The translations under genes and the position numbers were made by a program. DNA of 64,000 bases from Scandinavium sp036495715 (GTDB lineage: Bacteria; Pseudomonadota; Gammaproteobacteria; Enterobacterales; Enterobacteriaceae). The notes under the pieces are model-generated. The model did not search any database and was not told the DNA's origin. It saw only the letters and a program-made list of their open reading frames with translations. Where the stretch lies: the NCBI GenBank assembly GCA_036495715.1, contig DASXML010000010.1, positions 1 through 64,000 of the forward strand, given 5' to 3'. Each line of letters opens with the position of its first letter. The stretch's first letter is position 1. Below are positions 8,817 to 17,266 of this stretch, piece after piece.

Positions 8817-10040
8817 ATGAGTAGCGTAGATATTCTTGTTCCCGACCTCCCAGAATCCGTAGCCGATGCAACGGTTGCGACCTGGCACAAGAAGCCAGGT
8901 GATGCGGTTGTTCGCGATGAAGTGCTGGTAGAAATCGAAACTGACAAAGTGGTACTGGAAGTACCGGCGTCGGCTGACGGCATTCTTGATGCAGTACTGG
9001 AAGACGAAGGCACCACCGTGACCTCTCGCCAAATTCTGGGTCGTCTGCGTGAAGGTAACAGCGCGGGCAAAGAGTCCGGTGCGAAATCCGAAGCGAAAGA
9101 TTCGACGCCAGCCCAGCGTCAGCAGGCTTCTCTGGAAGAGCAGAGCAACGACGCGCTCAGCCCGGCTATTCGTCGTCTGCTGGCTGAACATAACCTCGAC
9201 GCCAGCGCTATCAAAGGCACCGGTGTGGGCGGTCGTCTGACCCGTGAAGATGTTGAAAAACATCTGGCGAAAGCACCGGCTCAAACCGAAGCCAAAGCCC
9301 CTGCGGCAGCAGCAGCGGCGGCTCCAGCGCCGTTGGCGGGCCGTTCTGAGAAACGCGTTCCAATGACCCGTCTGCGCAAGCGCGTAGCCGAACGTCTGCT
9401 GGAAGCGAAAAATTCTACCGCCATGCTGACGACTTTCAACGAAGTCAACATGAAGCCAATCATGGACCTGCGTAAGCAGTACGGTGATGCGTTTGAAAAA
9501 CGTCACGGTATCCGTCTGGGCTTCATGTCCTTCTACGTGAAAGCCGTGGTTGAAGCGCTGAAACGCTACCCGGAAGTGAATGCCTCTATTGATGGCGAAG
9601 ATGTGGTTTACCACAACTATTTCGACGTCAGCATGGCGGTCTCCACGCCACGTGGTCTGGTCACGCCAGTGCTGCGTGACGTTGATGCGCTGGGCATGGC
9701 AGACATCGAGAAGAACATCAAAGCGCTGGCGCTGAAAGGCCGCGATGGCAAGCTGACGGTAGAAGACCTGACCGGCGGTAACTTCACCATCACCAACGGC
9801 GGTGTATTCGGTTCCCTGATGTCTACGCCAATCATCAACCCACCGCAGAGCGCGATCCTGGGTATGCATGCCATCAAAGACAGGCCGATGGCTGTGGATG
9901 GCAAAGTTGAAATTCTGCCAATGATGTATCTGGCACTGTCCTACGATCATCGCCTGATCGATGGTCGTGAGTCCGTGGGCTTCCTCGTCGCCATTAAAGA
10001 GCTGCTGGAAGATCCGACGCGTCTGCTGCTGGACGTTTAG
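8817..10040 (+). CDS. sucB: Dihydrolipoyl succinyltransferase (E2 of 2-oxoglutarate dehydrogenase)
   Basis: Core of the 2-oxoglutarate dehydrogenase complex; transfers the succinyl group to CoA. Domains in order: an N-terminal lipoyl domain with modifiable Lys44 in EIETDKVVLEVP, a peripheral-subunit-binding domain (about 112-148, SPAIRRLLAEHNLDASAIKGTG), an Ala-rich linker (about 155-170), and the catalytic domain ending in the SYDHRLIDGRE motif with the catalytic His and Asp. Length is 407 residues against 405 in E. coli, the difference being in the flexible linker. It is followed by an ERIC repeat before sucC. Confidence 0.98.
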   Translation: MSSVDILVPDLPESVADATVATWHKKPGDAVVRDEVLVEIETDKVVLEVPASADGILDAVLEDEGTTVTSRQILGRLREGNSAGKESGAKSEAKDSTPAQRQQASLEEQSNDALSPAIRRLLAEHNLDASAIKGTGVGGRLTREDVEKHLAKAPAQTEAKAPAAAAAAAPAPLAGRSEKRVPMTRLRKRVAERLLEAKNSTAMLTTFNEVNMKPIMDLRKQYGDAFEKRHGIRLGFMSFYVKAVVEALKRYPEVNASIDGEDVVYHNYFDVSMAVSTPRGLVTPVLRDVDALGMADIEKNIKALALKGRDGKLTVEDLTGGNFTITNGGVFGSLMSTPIINPPQSAILGMHAIKDRPMAVDGKVEILPMMYLALSYDHRLIDGRESVGFLVAIKELLEDPTRLLLDV

Positions 10041-10110
10041 TTTTTCTCGAATCACCTGTCCTGCAAGCCTGTCCAGGCTTGCAGGTAAAATGATAACGAT
10101 TCTGCCCTAA

Positions 10111-10224
10111 ATAGTTCGAGTTGCAGGAAGGCGGCGCCGCAGTAAATCCCCAGTCACTTACTAAAGTAAGTGACTGGGGTGAGCGAGAAGCCAACGTACA
10201 TGCAGCTTGAAATATGACGGGCAT
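10111..10224 (+). repeat. ERIC element between sucB and sucC with a perfect central hairpin
   Basis: The element runs from ATAGTTCGAGTTGCAGGAAG to CATGCAGCTTGAAATATGAC. It contains AGTAAGTGACTGGGGTGAGC, the conserved segment on which the ERIC2 typing primer is based. Its centre is a perfect 14-bp stem (10148-10161 with 10166-10179, loop TAAA). In usual ERIC copies the left arm reads CCCCAGGAGCTTAC and the stem is imperfect. It ends about 20 nt before the sucC start codon. Confidence 0.92.
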
Positions 10225-10246
10225 ACCTGAAAAGTGGATAGAACGC

Positions 10247-11413
10247 ATGAACTTACATGAATACCAGGCCAAACAGCTGTTTGCCCGCTACGGTTTACCT
10301 GCGCCGGTAGGCTATGCCTGCTCAACTCCGCGTGAAGCTGAAGAAGCCGCTTCCAAAATTGGCGCAGGCCCTTGGGTCGTGAAATGCCAGGTACACGCTG
10401 GCGGCCGCGGTAAAGCGGGCGGCGTGAAAGTCGTTAACAGCAAAGAAGATATTCGTGCTTTTGCAGAGCATTGGCTCGGCAAACGCCTGGTAACCTACCA
10501 GACAGACGCTAACGGTCAGCCGGTAAACCAGATCCTGGTTGAAGCGGCTACCGATATCGCAAAAGAGCTGTACCTGGGCGCGGTTGTTGACCGTAGCTCT
10601 CGCCGTGTGGTCTTCATGGCGTCCACCGAAGGCGGCGTGGAAATTGAAAAAGTCGCGGAAGAAACCCCGCATCTGATCCACAAAGTAGCTATCGATCCAC
10701 TGGCGGGTCCAATGCCTTATCAGGGCCGTGAACTGGCGTTCAAACTGGGTCTGGAAGGTAAGCTGGTTCAGCAGTTCACCAAGATCTTCATGGGTCTGGC
10801 GAACATCTTCCTCGACCGTGACCTGGCGCTGATTGAAATCAACCCACTGGTTATCACCAAGCAGGGCGACCTGATTTGCCTCGACGGCAAACTGGGCGCT
10901 GACGGCAACGCACTGTTCCGTCAGCCTGATCTGCGCGAAATGCGCGACCAGTATCAGGAAGATCCACGTGAAGCACAGGCTGCACAGTGGGAACTGAACT
11001 ACGTGGCTCTCGACGGCAACATCGGTTGCATGGTTAACGGCGCAGGCCTGGCGATGGGCACCATGGACATCGTTAAGCTGCACGGCGGCGAACCGGCTAA
11101 CTTCCTTGATGTAGGCGGCGGAGCGACCAAAGAGCGCGTCACCGAAGCGTTCAAAATCATCCTCTCTGATGACAAAGTGAAAGCCGTTCTGGTTAACATC
11201 TTCGGCGGTATCGTGCGTTGCGACCTGATTGCTGACGGCATCATCGGTGCGGTGGCAGAAGTGGGTGTTAGCGTACCGGTCGTGGTTCGTCTGGAAGGTA
11301 ACAACGCCGAAATCGGCGCGAAAAAACTGGCTGACAGCGGTCTGAATATTATTGCAGCGAAAAGTCTGACGGATGCCGCTCAGCAGGTCGTTGCCGCAGT
11401 GGAGGGGAAATAA
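10247..11413 (+). CDS. sucC: Succinyl-CoA synthetase beta subunit (ADP-forming)
   Basis: With SucD converts succinyl-CoA to succinate with substrate-level phosphorylation. The 388-residue product matches E. coli: an ATP-grasp domain from the N-terminus (MNLHEYQAKQLFARYGLP) with the nucleotide-binding VHAGGRGKAGGVK, and a C-terminal domain with FLDVGGGATKERV. The frame is open from 10214, but the extra 11 residues come from the ERIC end and spacer, so I use the ATG at 10247. No strong Shine-Dalgarno sequence is seen (GGATAGAACGC before ATG). The stop shares a base with the sucD ATG. Confidence 0.97.
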   Translation: MNLHEYQAKQLFARYGLPAPVGYACSTPREAEEAASKIGAGPWVVKCQVHAGGRGKAGGVKVVNSKEDIRAFAEHWLGKRLVTYQTDANGQPVNQILVEAATDIAKELYLGAVVDRSSRRVVFMASTEGGVEIEKVAEETPHLIHKVAIDPLAGPMPYQGRELAFKLGLEGKLVQQFTKIFMGLANIFLDRDLALIEINPLVITKQGDLICLDGKLGADGNALFRQPDLREMRDQYQEDPREAQAAQWELNYVALDGNIGCMVNGAGLAMGTMDIVKLHGGEPANFLDVGGGATKERVTEAFKIILSDDKVKAVLVNIFGGIVRCDLIADGIIGAVAEVGVSVPVVVRLEGNNAEIGAKKLADSGLNIIAAKSLTDAAQQVVAAVEGK

Positions 11414-12282
11414 TGTCCATTTTAATTGATAAAAACACCAAGGTTATCTGCCAGGGCTTCACCGGTAGCCAGGGGACTTTCCACTCTGAACAAGCGATCG
11501 CTTACGGCACCAACATGGTTGGCGGCGTAACGCCAGGCAAAGGCGGCACCACGCATCTGGATCTGCCGGTGTTCAACACCGTGCGCGAAGCGGTAGAAGC
11601 AACGGGCGCTACCGCGTCTGTTATCTACGTTCCGGCTCCGTTCTGCAAAGACTCCATTCTGGAAGCTATCGACGCAGGCATTAAGCTCATCATCACCATC
11701 ACCGAAGGCATCCCGACGCTGGATATGCTGACTGTTAAGGTGAAACTGGATGAAGCAGGCGTACGCATGATTGGCCCGAACTGCCCAGGCGTTATCACCC
11801 CAGGTCAGAGCAAAATCGGTATCATGCCAGGCCACATTCACAAGCCAGGCAAAGTGGGCATTGTGTCCCGCTCTGGTACGCTGACGTACGAAGCGGTTAA
11901 GCAGACCACCGATTACGGTTTCGGCCAGTCCACCTGTGTGGGCATCGGCGGTGACCCGATCCCCGGCTCTAACTTCATCGATATCCTGAAAATGTTCGAG
12001 GAAGATCCACAGACTGAAGCGATCGTGATGATCGGTGAGATCGGCGGAAGCGCTGAAGAAGAAGCGGCTGCTTACATCAAAGAACACGTGACCAAACCGG
12101 TTGTCGGCTACATCGCCGGCGTAACCGCGCCGAAAGGCAAGCGTATGGGCCATGCGGGCGCGATCATCGCGGGCGGTAAAGGCACTGCAGACGAGAAATT
12201 TGCAGCCCTGGAAGCGGCCGGTGTGAAAACCGTTCGTAGCCTGGCGGATATCGGCGAAGCGCTGAAAACCATCATTAACTGA
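11413..12282 (+). CDS. sucD: Succinyl-CoA synthetase alpha subunit
   Basis: CoA-binding and phospho-histidine subunit of succinyl-CoA synthetase, 289 residues as in E. coli. The CoA fold is at the N-terminus (CQGFTGSQGTFHSEQAIAYG). The phosphorylated histidine lies in KRMGHAGAIIAGGKGTA (about residue 247). The gene overlaps sucC by one base (TAATG), ensuring coupled 1:1 synthesis. It is the last gene of the unit and is followed by two hairpins, the second a terminator. Confidence 0.98.
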   Translation: MSILIDKNTKVICQGFTGSQGTFHSEQAIAYGTNMVGGVTPGKGGTTHLDLPVFNTVREAVEATGATASVIYVPAPFCKDSILEAIDAGIKLIITITEGIPTLDMLTVKVKLDEAGVRMIGPNCPGVITPGQSKIGIMPGHIHKPGKVGIVSRSGTLTYEAVKQTTDYGFGQSTCVGIGGDPIPGSNFIDILKMFEEDPQTEAIVMIGEIGGSAEEEAAAYIKEHVTKPVVGYIAGVTAPKGKRMGHAGAIIAGGKGTADEKFAALEAAGVKTVRSLADIGEALKTIIN

Positions 12283-12361
12283 TAATCCTCTCTGCTCCCC
12301 ACGTGGGGAGCTTTATATGTCCGTTTTCGACATGTTGGCCACCCTCGCGGTGGCCTTTTTT
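12260..12361 (+). ncRNA. sdhX: SdhX-like 3'UTR small RNA of the sdh-suc transcript
   Basis: In E. coli the 3' end of sucD is processed into the small RNA SdhX (RybD), which targets ackA mRNA among others. The same architecture is visible: hairpin GCTCCCC-acgt-GGGGAGC (12294-12311), the single-stranded linker TTTATATGTCCGTTTTCGAC, and the terminator hairpin at 12337-12361. Sequence agreement with the recalled E. coli sRNA is high. The 5' end is uncertain because it depends on RNase E cleavage near the sucD stop. Confidence 0.7.
12337..12361 (+). terminator. Intrinsic terminator of sdhCDAB-sucABCD
   Basis: Perfect stem GGCCACC (12337-12343) and GGTGGCC (12349-12355) with loop CTCGC, followed by six T residues. 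It ends the plus-strand operon and lies 9 nt before the stop of the convergent minus-strand gene at 12370. Confidence 0.93.
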
Positions 12362-12369
12362 ATCTTCAT

Positions 12370-14304
12370 TTACAAGCGATAGCCCCGGTTTAAACCCGTA
12401 TCTGTCACTTTGATGTTATCGCCGATGGCGCTAATTTCGGCGTGATTCTCTCCGCTGAAATCGGTTACGAACACCAGCGTCACCTGTGGCTCGTGGCTGC
12501 GTGCAATCAGGTAATCAATCATCGACGTCGATGGATTATTCGGCCCCTTCGCCTGAATTAAACGGGCGTTATTTGTACTGAAACAACTCACAGTGACGGA
12601 CGTATCGGCGTGACAGGCAATATCAATTTGTCCTTCCAGCGGCTGCTCTGTCGTGTGTTTGACATAGGGATAGCAAATACTGAGTTCGGCCTGATTTTCC
12701 GCTCGCGATGTGACGGCGTTAATAAGATAAATAGCGTCCACGCACTGCTGATGCGGGTTCTCAATCTGCCATTTGTCGATCAGCATATTAACCGTCACCA
12801 CAATCGTTCGGCGGAAAACGACGTCGCGATAAGCGTCGCAATCCCATTCGACGCGCGTTTTACTGTCGGGCAATGTCGCCTGCGTTTTCCAGTCAACTTC
12901 CATCACAAGTCGTGTCTGTTCTGGCGCCTCCTGCCATTCCACAATGCGCGGAATAGCGGGGGGTTGATTCAGTCCGTTGACGCATAAGGTGTTATGGGAA
13001 AACGAATTTTTATAGTAACCGTAGTGCAGCGGTGCGCCGTAGCCGGTGGTGCCGAGATCGGGAAACAGCGCGTTGCCGTTGTTGAACACGATAAGGTTCA
13101 GGCGATCGTAATGATCGTGTTCACCACCATACGGGCCGTGTTTCAGGCAAATGGCGCGGCCCGGCGCGGGTCTGATTATTGTGAATCCGGCTCCGGGGTT
13201 GTGCTCGTTCGCCTGCGGCACGGCCAGTGGTTCCGCGGGTAAAAATTGACCGTAGAATAGCGCATCCAGATTATCTCTCGGCCTTTCACGATAAAGGAAA
13301 GACAGCACACGGCCATACTCTGCATCAGCATAATAAGACCAGGCAAATTCATAGATATCGCTGTGATTGAGCTTTTGCTGACCGTCCACGCAGTCGTTCA
13401 CTTTCGGCAGGCTCATATCCGGCATCAGCAAGCGTAAGGGCAGGGAAAGCATCTGCGGATAAAAGGGCTCATCCAGCAGGCTGAACGGCGTGTGGTGGGC
13501 GAACTTCTCAAAGGCCATAAACGCCTGTAAGGCGTAGAAATGGTAATGCAGCGAGCCTTCAAACCATAAGCCACCCGGCAGGAGCGCATGTTGCAGCTGA
13601 TAGCGCAGGCCGTAGCGGCTGTTTACTGCGAAGTTCAGATAGGCGCTGTCGTTAAGTACCGCCCCGATCATGCCAATTGTCGCACCGATTTTAACTTCAT
13701 GATTATGGATTTGATCGCCACGGTGGCGCATCAAAAAATCGGCCCCGCAGCGCAGCAGGCGCACGGCAATGTATTCATGCTGTTGCGGCGTTAACTCGGC
13801 GGCGATGAGGTCAAAACCACGGACAAAATCGGCATGGCAGTTGGCTTCACACAAGGTCTGGGCATTGGCTTTACCGGGGCCGTTGTAGGGAATGCCGCCA
13901 TGCTCCTGATAATCAGGGTAATAGCGGGCGTACTGCATCAGGATCTCAATCACTTTATCGCGATAATGTTTTTCACCGGTCAACAGCCATAACACCGCAA
14001 GTTCATAACTGGCTTTGGCATTTAAGCCATTCAGCCAGCGCCACCAGGCACCGTAATAGGGTTCACCGGTAAACACTGCGCCATCCACCGGGCAGCGATG
14101 TTTGTTCGGCGATTTTCGATCCCATATCAGGCGCACACTGTGTTCCGGGCAGAAAAAATAGTGGTTCCACGTCGCACATCCGGTTTCCGGAACTAATATT
14201 TCATGGTTAAGCACATCGGCATTGTTGTCGATTAAGCGTTGCAGAATGCCAGGTGTGGCCTTGTCTCTGGCGGCCTGGATCTGTTCGGGGGTAAATTGCT
14301 TCAT
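12370..14304 (-). CDS. Heparinase II/III-like polysaccharide lyase, cytoplasmic
   Basis: A 644-residue protein with the layout of heparinase II/III-type lyases (PL12/PL15/PL17-like). An alpha/alpha-barrel N-terminal half (about 20-340) is rich in Trp and Tyr: YYGAWWRWLNGLNAKASYE, GGLWFEGSLHYHFYALQAF. The beta-sandwich half (about 370-640) contains GGEHDHYDRLNLIVFNNG and SHNTLCVNG, the usual metal/His motif region. There is no signal peptide, so it should act in the cytoplasm on short oligo-uronides; members of these families include oligo-alginate and heparin lyases. It is the last gene of the three-gene minus-strand unit, 15 nt after the lyase gene, with a GGGAG ribosome site. The substrate is inferred, not shown. 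Confidence 0.72.
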   Translation of the reverse strand: MKQFTPEQIQAARDKATPGILQRLIDNNADVLNHEILVPETGCATWNHYFFCPEHSVRLIWDRKSPNKHRCPVDGAVFTGEPYYGAWWRWLNGLNAKASYELAVLWLLTGEKHYRDKVIEILMQYARYYPDYQEHGGIPYNGPGKANAQTLCEANCHADFVRGFDLIAAELTPQQHEYIAVRLLRCGADFLMRHRGDQIHNHEVKIGATIGMIGAVLNDSAYLNFAVNSRYGLRYQLQHALLPGGLWFEGSLHYHFYALQAFMAFEKFAHHTPFSLLDEPFYPQMLSLPLRLLMPDMSLPKVNDCVDGQQKLNHSDIYEFAWSYYADAEYGRVLSFLYRERPRDNLDALFYGQFLPAEPLAVPQANEHNPGAGFTIIRPAPGRAICLKHGPYGGEHDHYDRLNLIVFNNGNALFPDLGTTGYGAPLHYGYYKNSFSHNTLCVNGLNQPPAIPRIVEWQEAPEQTRLVMEVDWKTQATLPDSKTRVEWDCDAYRDVVFRRTIVVTVNMLIDKWQIENPHQQCVDAIYLINAVTSRAENQAELSICYPYVKHTTEQPLEGQIDIACHADTSVTVSCFSTNNARLIQAKGPNNPSTSMIDYLIARSHEPQVTLVFVTDFSGENHAEISAIGDNIKVTDTGLNRGYRL

Positions 14305-14319
14305 TCTTTCTGCTCCCGA

Positions 14320-15540
14320 TTAATTCACTAAAGCGGTGCCCGGCATCAGGCGGTTAATGTCGGTCGGGTTTTCTTTCACCAACGCTGCGGCGCTGTTGCG
14401 AAAAGCCTCGCTGTTATAAGCTCGGGCCGCCGCGAGCAGTGGGCCGGTGGCTTCATCGGGGGTAAATTTCAGCTCCGGATATCGCCACTGTGCCGCCGGT
14501 TTTCCGACCTGCTGAGCGACGACCGCAAACGCATTTTCCATTTTGCGGCCGTCCAGTTCGAAGCCCCAGAGATCGTTTCCGGCTATCTCGCCATAGCGAC
14601 CCATCCGGGCATACGCGGCGAGGGCGAAATTGGTGTAATGGAATGAGCGGGTGCGTTCAAGTTCAGCGGGCAGTTCGCCCTTGGCATTGACCTGTGCCGC
14701 AAGGTGGCGATATTTGAAGGTTTCGATTTGCTGTGTGGCCTGTTTTTTATCGCCGGTGAACAGCGAAAATGCCGTCACCTGCGCGTCGTACCAGGCCCCA
14801 TGATTGTTGTACCAGTTACCTTCTTCGCGTCCGTTCGGGCTGTTCAACAGCCAGCGGGTGTACTCCGCGTACCAGCGCTGATAGGCCTTAAAGTCGTTAT
14901 CCGTAAGATTGCCGGTGTGATGCAGGAGGGCAATGCTATCGGCGACATCTATCAGAACGCGGGTGTCGATGATCCCGATTCCGCGTCCGTTGACGACGCC
15001 AGGGATCGCCTGCGCATAGTTGAGATTGGGGTTCATGCGGTTTTTTTTATCGAGAAACCAGGTGTTCAGCAGGGCGTTTGCTTTCACTGCAAAGCGAGCA
15101 TCCTCACTGTAAAACGCGGCCAGCGACAGCACCCGAACATCGTTGGCAAACTGCACCATCCGTTTGCTGTCGGTATCATCCGTTTTTGACGATGGGTTGA
15201 TTTGCCCGTCTTTGCGAATATAGGGCAGCGTACTTTTGGTTTTCGGGTTCGGCCACCAGTACGGCCCAAAGCTGTAGTAATCGTGCTTATCGCCAGAAGC
15301 GGGCAGCAGCGTTTTTTCAGTGACGGAATAGGTGGCATGCTTGAGCGCGCCGGTCGCTTTCGTCATCAGTGCCTCATAAGCCGGAGCATAATCGCCGCCG
15401 CTGTGCGTTATCGCGGTTTTGATGTCCGTCATTTGCGAAAAGTCATAGGTCAGACATGCACCGTCCGCTTTGCTTTCAGCCTGAGCGGTGGCGCTGAATG
15501 TCAGCACTATTCCTATGGCAAAGCCTGCGTATTTTTTCAT
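14320..15540 (-). CDS. Exported alginate-lyase-fold protein (PL5/PL38-like)
   Basis: A 406-residue precursor with signal peptide MKKYAGFAIGIVLTFSATAQA, so periplasmic. The body shows the alginate-lyase (alpha/alpha-toroid) pattern: DYYSFGPYWWPNP near the N-terminus, the central NWYNNHGAWYDAQ with Asn and His as expected catalytic residues, and ELERTRSFHYTNFAL with the Arg-His-Tyr group. Proteins of this type include alginate and glucuronan lyases; which acidic polymer is cut here cannot be told. The start at 15540 is supported by the signal peptide and AGGGAG just upstream; the longer frame to 15609 would run through the MFS gene's end. It lies 17 nt after the MFS gene. Confidence 0.72.
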   Translation of the reverse strand: MKKYAGFAIGIVLTFSATAQAESKADGACLTYDFSQMTDIKTAITHSGGDYAPAYEALMTKATGALKHATYSVTEKTLLPASGDKHDYYSFGPYWWPNPKTKSTLPYIRKDGQINPSSKTDDTDSKRMVQFANDVRVLSLAAFYSEDARFAVKANALLNTWFLDKKNRMNPNLNYAQAIPGVVNGRGIGIIDTRVLIDVADSIALLHHTGNLTDNDFKAYQRWYAEYTRWLLNSPNGREEGNWYNNHGAWYDAQVTAFSLFTGDKKQATQQIETFKYRHLAAQVNAKGELPAELERTRSFHYTNFALAAYARMGRYGEIAGNDLWGFELDGRKMENAFAVVAQQVGKPAAQWRYPELKFTPDEATGPLLAAARAYNSEAFRNSAAALVKENPTDINRLMPGTALVN

Positions 15541-15557
15541 TTTCGTCTCCCTGAAAA

Positions 15558-16814
15558 TCAGGCGATAGCCGGTTTGAATTCTGTGGACGGTTTTTTGATA
15601 AGCACCCACAAGAATGCCGCACCGATGAGGTCAAAAACGCCCAGTCCAATGAAGAACATATTGTAACCAACCACGGCCACCATTGCGCCAAGGAACAGGC
15701 TGAAACCGAAATTGCCCATGCTGCCGGTAAAGGCGGCAAAGCCGGTGGCTGTCGCCACTTTTTGTTTAGGGAACAGGTCGGAAGACATGCTGATCACGGT
15801 AATCGACAGGCACTGATGGGCAAAACCGGCAATGCAAAACAGTGCGATAGCGACATAAACATTGCTGGCATAACCGACTGCGGCCATTGCCAGCATCAAC
15901 AGCGCGGCAAAGGTGAAGGTAATGCGTTTGGCGTTAATGATATGAATGCCCCGATTGTTGAGGAATTTAGAGATATAACCGGCGGCCAGACAGCCGAGAT
16001 CGGCGGTCAGGAACGGCAGCCAGGCAAACATCGCAATTTCGCTCAGATTCATATGACGGACGGTGACCAGATACAGCGGCATCCAGTAGTGCAGCGTTCC
16101 CCACGCCGGATCGGCCATAAAGCGCGGTAGGGAAATGGCCCACAGATTTTTATCTTTAATCATGGTGCCTAGCGACACTTTCTCGACCGGTGCCGAAATG
16201 TGGTCGGCCTGCGCTTCCTCATATTCCGCTTTCAACAGCGCCGGATGCGTTTCGGGTGAGCGATAGCAGACAAGCCACAGCACGCTCCAGATAATGCCGA
16301 TGCCGCCGGTGACGACAAAAGACATTTCCCAGTTGTAGTTAATAATGGCCCAGACCACCAACGGCGGAGCAAGCATCGCGCCCAGCGAGGTGCCAAGACT
16401 GTAAATGCCACACGCCAGCCCGCGCTCTTTGGCCGGGAACCACTCGGCGGTGACTTTCATGCCTGCCGGGTTAAAAGCGGCTTCGGTTAAACCTAGTCCA
16501 CCGCGCAAACAGGCAATCGGCAACCAACTGCTGAACAGGGCAGTCAGCATATTACAGGCCGACCAGATGGCGGCGAGCAGCGCAAAGCTGAAGCGCAGGC
16601 CAAACTTATCGATGATAAAACCACAGGCAATGCCGCCGATGGCGTAGGTAAACGGAAACACGGAGACTATCCACGAGTATTGCTCACTGGATAGCTGCAA
16701 GGTTTTCATCATTTCGGGGGCAGCCACGCCCAGAGTGCTGCGGGCCAGGTAGTTGATGATCGTGCCGAGCATAACCAGCGAGATAATGTACCATCTCAGC
16801 TTCTTAATTTTCAC
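15558..16814 (-). CDS. MFS transporter, ExuT-like (anion:cation symporter family)
   Basis: A 418-residue inner-membrane protein with 12 predicted helices. It resembles the hexuronate transporter ExuT: LRWYIISLVMLGTIINYLAR at the N-terminus, the TEWFPAKERGLACG-type motif after helix 4 (here AEWFPAKERGLA) and GAMLAPPLVVWAI in helix 5. It probably brings uronates or short unsaturated oligo-uronides from the periplasm into the cytoplasm by proton symport. The start codon is GTG at 16814 with AAGGA 7 nt upstream; the overlapping ATG one base earlier is out of frame. It is the first gene of the minus-strand unit with the two lyase genes. Confidence 0.8.
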   Translation of the reverse strand: MKIKKLRWYIISLVMLGTIINYLARSTLGVAAPEMMKTLQLSSEQYSWIVSVFPFTYAIGGIACGFIIDKFGLRFSFALLAAIWSACNMLTALFSSWLPIACLRGGLGLTEAAFNPAGMKVTAEWFPAKERGLACGIYSLGTSLGAMLAPPLVVWAIINYNWEMSFVVTGGIGIIWSVLWLVCYRSPETHPALLKAEYEEAQADHISAPVEKVSLGTMIKDKNLWAISLPRFMADPAWGTLHYWMPLYLVTVRHMNLSEIAMFAWLPFLTADLGCLAAGYISKFLNNRGIHIINAKRITFTFAALLMLAMAAVGYASNVYVAIALFCIAGFAHQCLSITVISMSSDLFPKQKVATATGFAAFTGSMGNFGFSLFLGAMVAVVGYNMFFIGLGVFDLIGAAFLWVLIKKPSTEFKPAIA

Positions 16815-17266
16815 ATTGATATCCTTGTTGGTTTTGATGAAATAGTGGTTATTTAAAAATAAAACATAATTTCATTTTATGTTATGAAAAAGACAGGCTT
16901 CTTTTCATGATTGGCATCACAAATTCAAAATTGTATTTAAAGAGTAGGTCCAACCTTACTGAATATAGGGTTTTATGTGCGTTGAATGTATTGTTTGTAC
17001 TATAGGGTTGATCTTTTTTGATTAGAATGAAAAACGTATTCAGAATGTATATGGATTACAGGTTTATATAGGCTGAAATGATCTATTTTTTATAAATATA
17101 AAAACAAAACCATCATTCAAATTTAATTTGTGAACTTGCTCTTACTTTCAATAAGAGAAGGGTGATCTGTTTTGTCGAATCAATATTATCCGCTTCCAGT
17201 TATTTTGAAGTTACTTTTGGGGTTTTAGCCGTATTCATAATATTCATTTAATTAAAGGAACCTGTT
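16815..17266. promoter_or_regulatory. AT-rich divergent control region of the polyuronate cluster
   Basis: 452 bp between the divergent MFS and porin genes, visibly richer in A and T than the surrounding core genes. A symmetric site AACATAA at 16863-16869 and TTATGTT at 16877-16883, 7 bases apart, lies about 50 bp upstream of the MFS start and is a candidate operator. I see no convincing KdgR or UxuR/ExuR consensus. No ORF worth reporting lies here. Confidence 0.45.

Noticed and set aside
8799..10055. 418-residue open frame on the minus strand
   Set aside because: It mirrors sucB end to end; no independent start signal or family pattern.
16863..16883. KdgR binding site
   Set aside because: The symmetric AACATAA / TTATGTT does not match the KdgR consensus well enough to name it.
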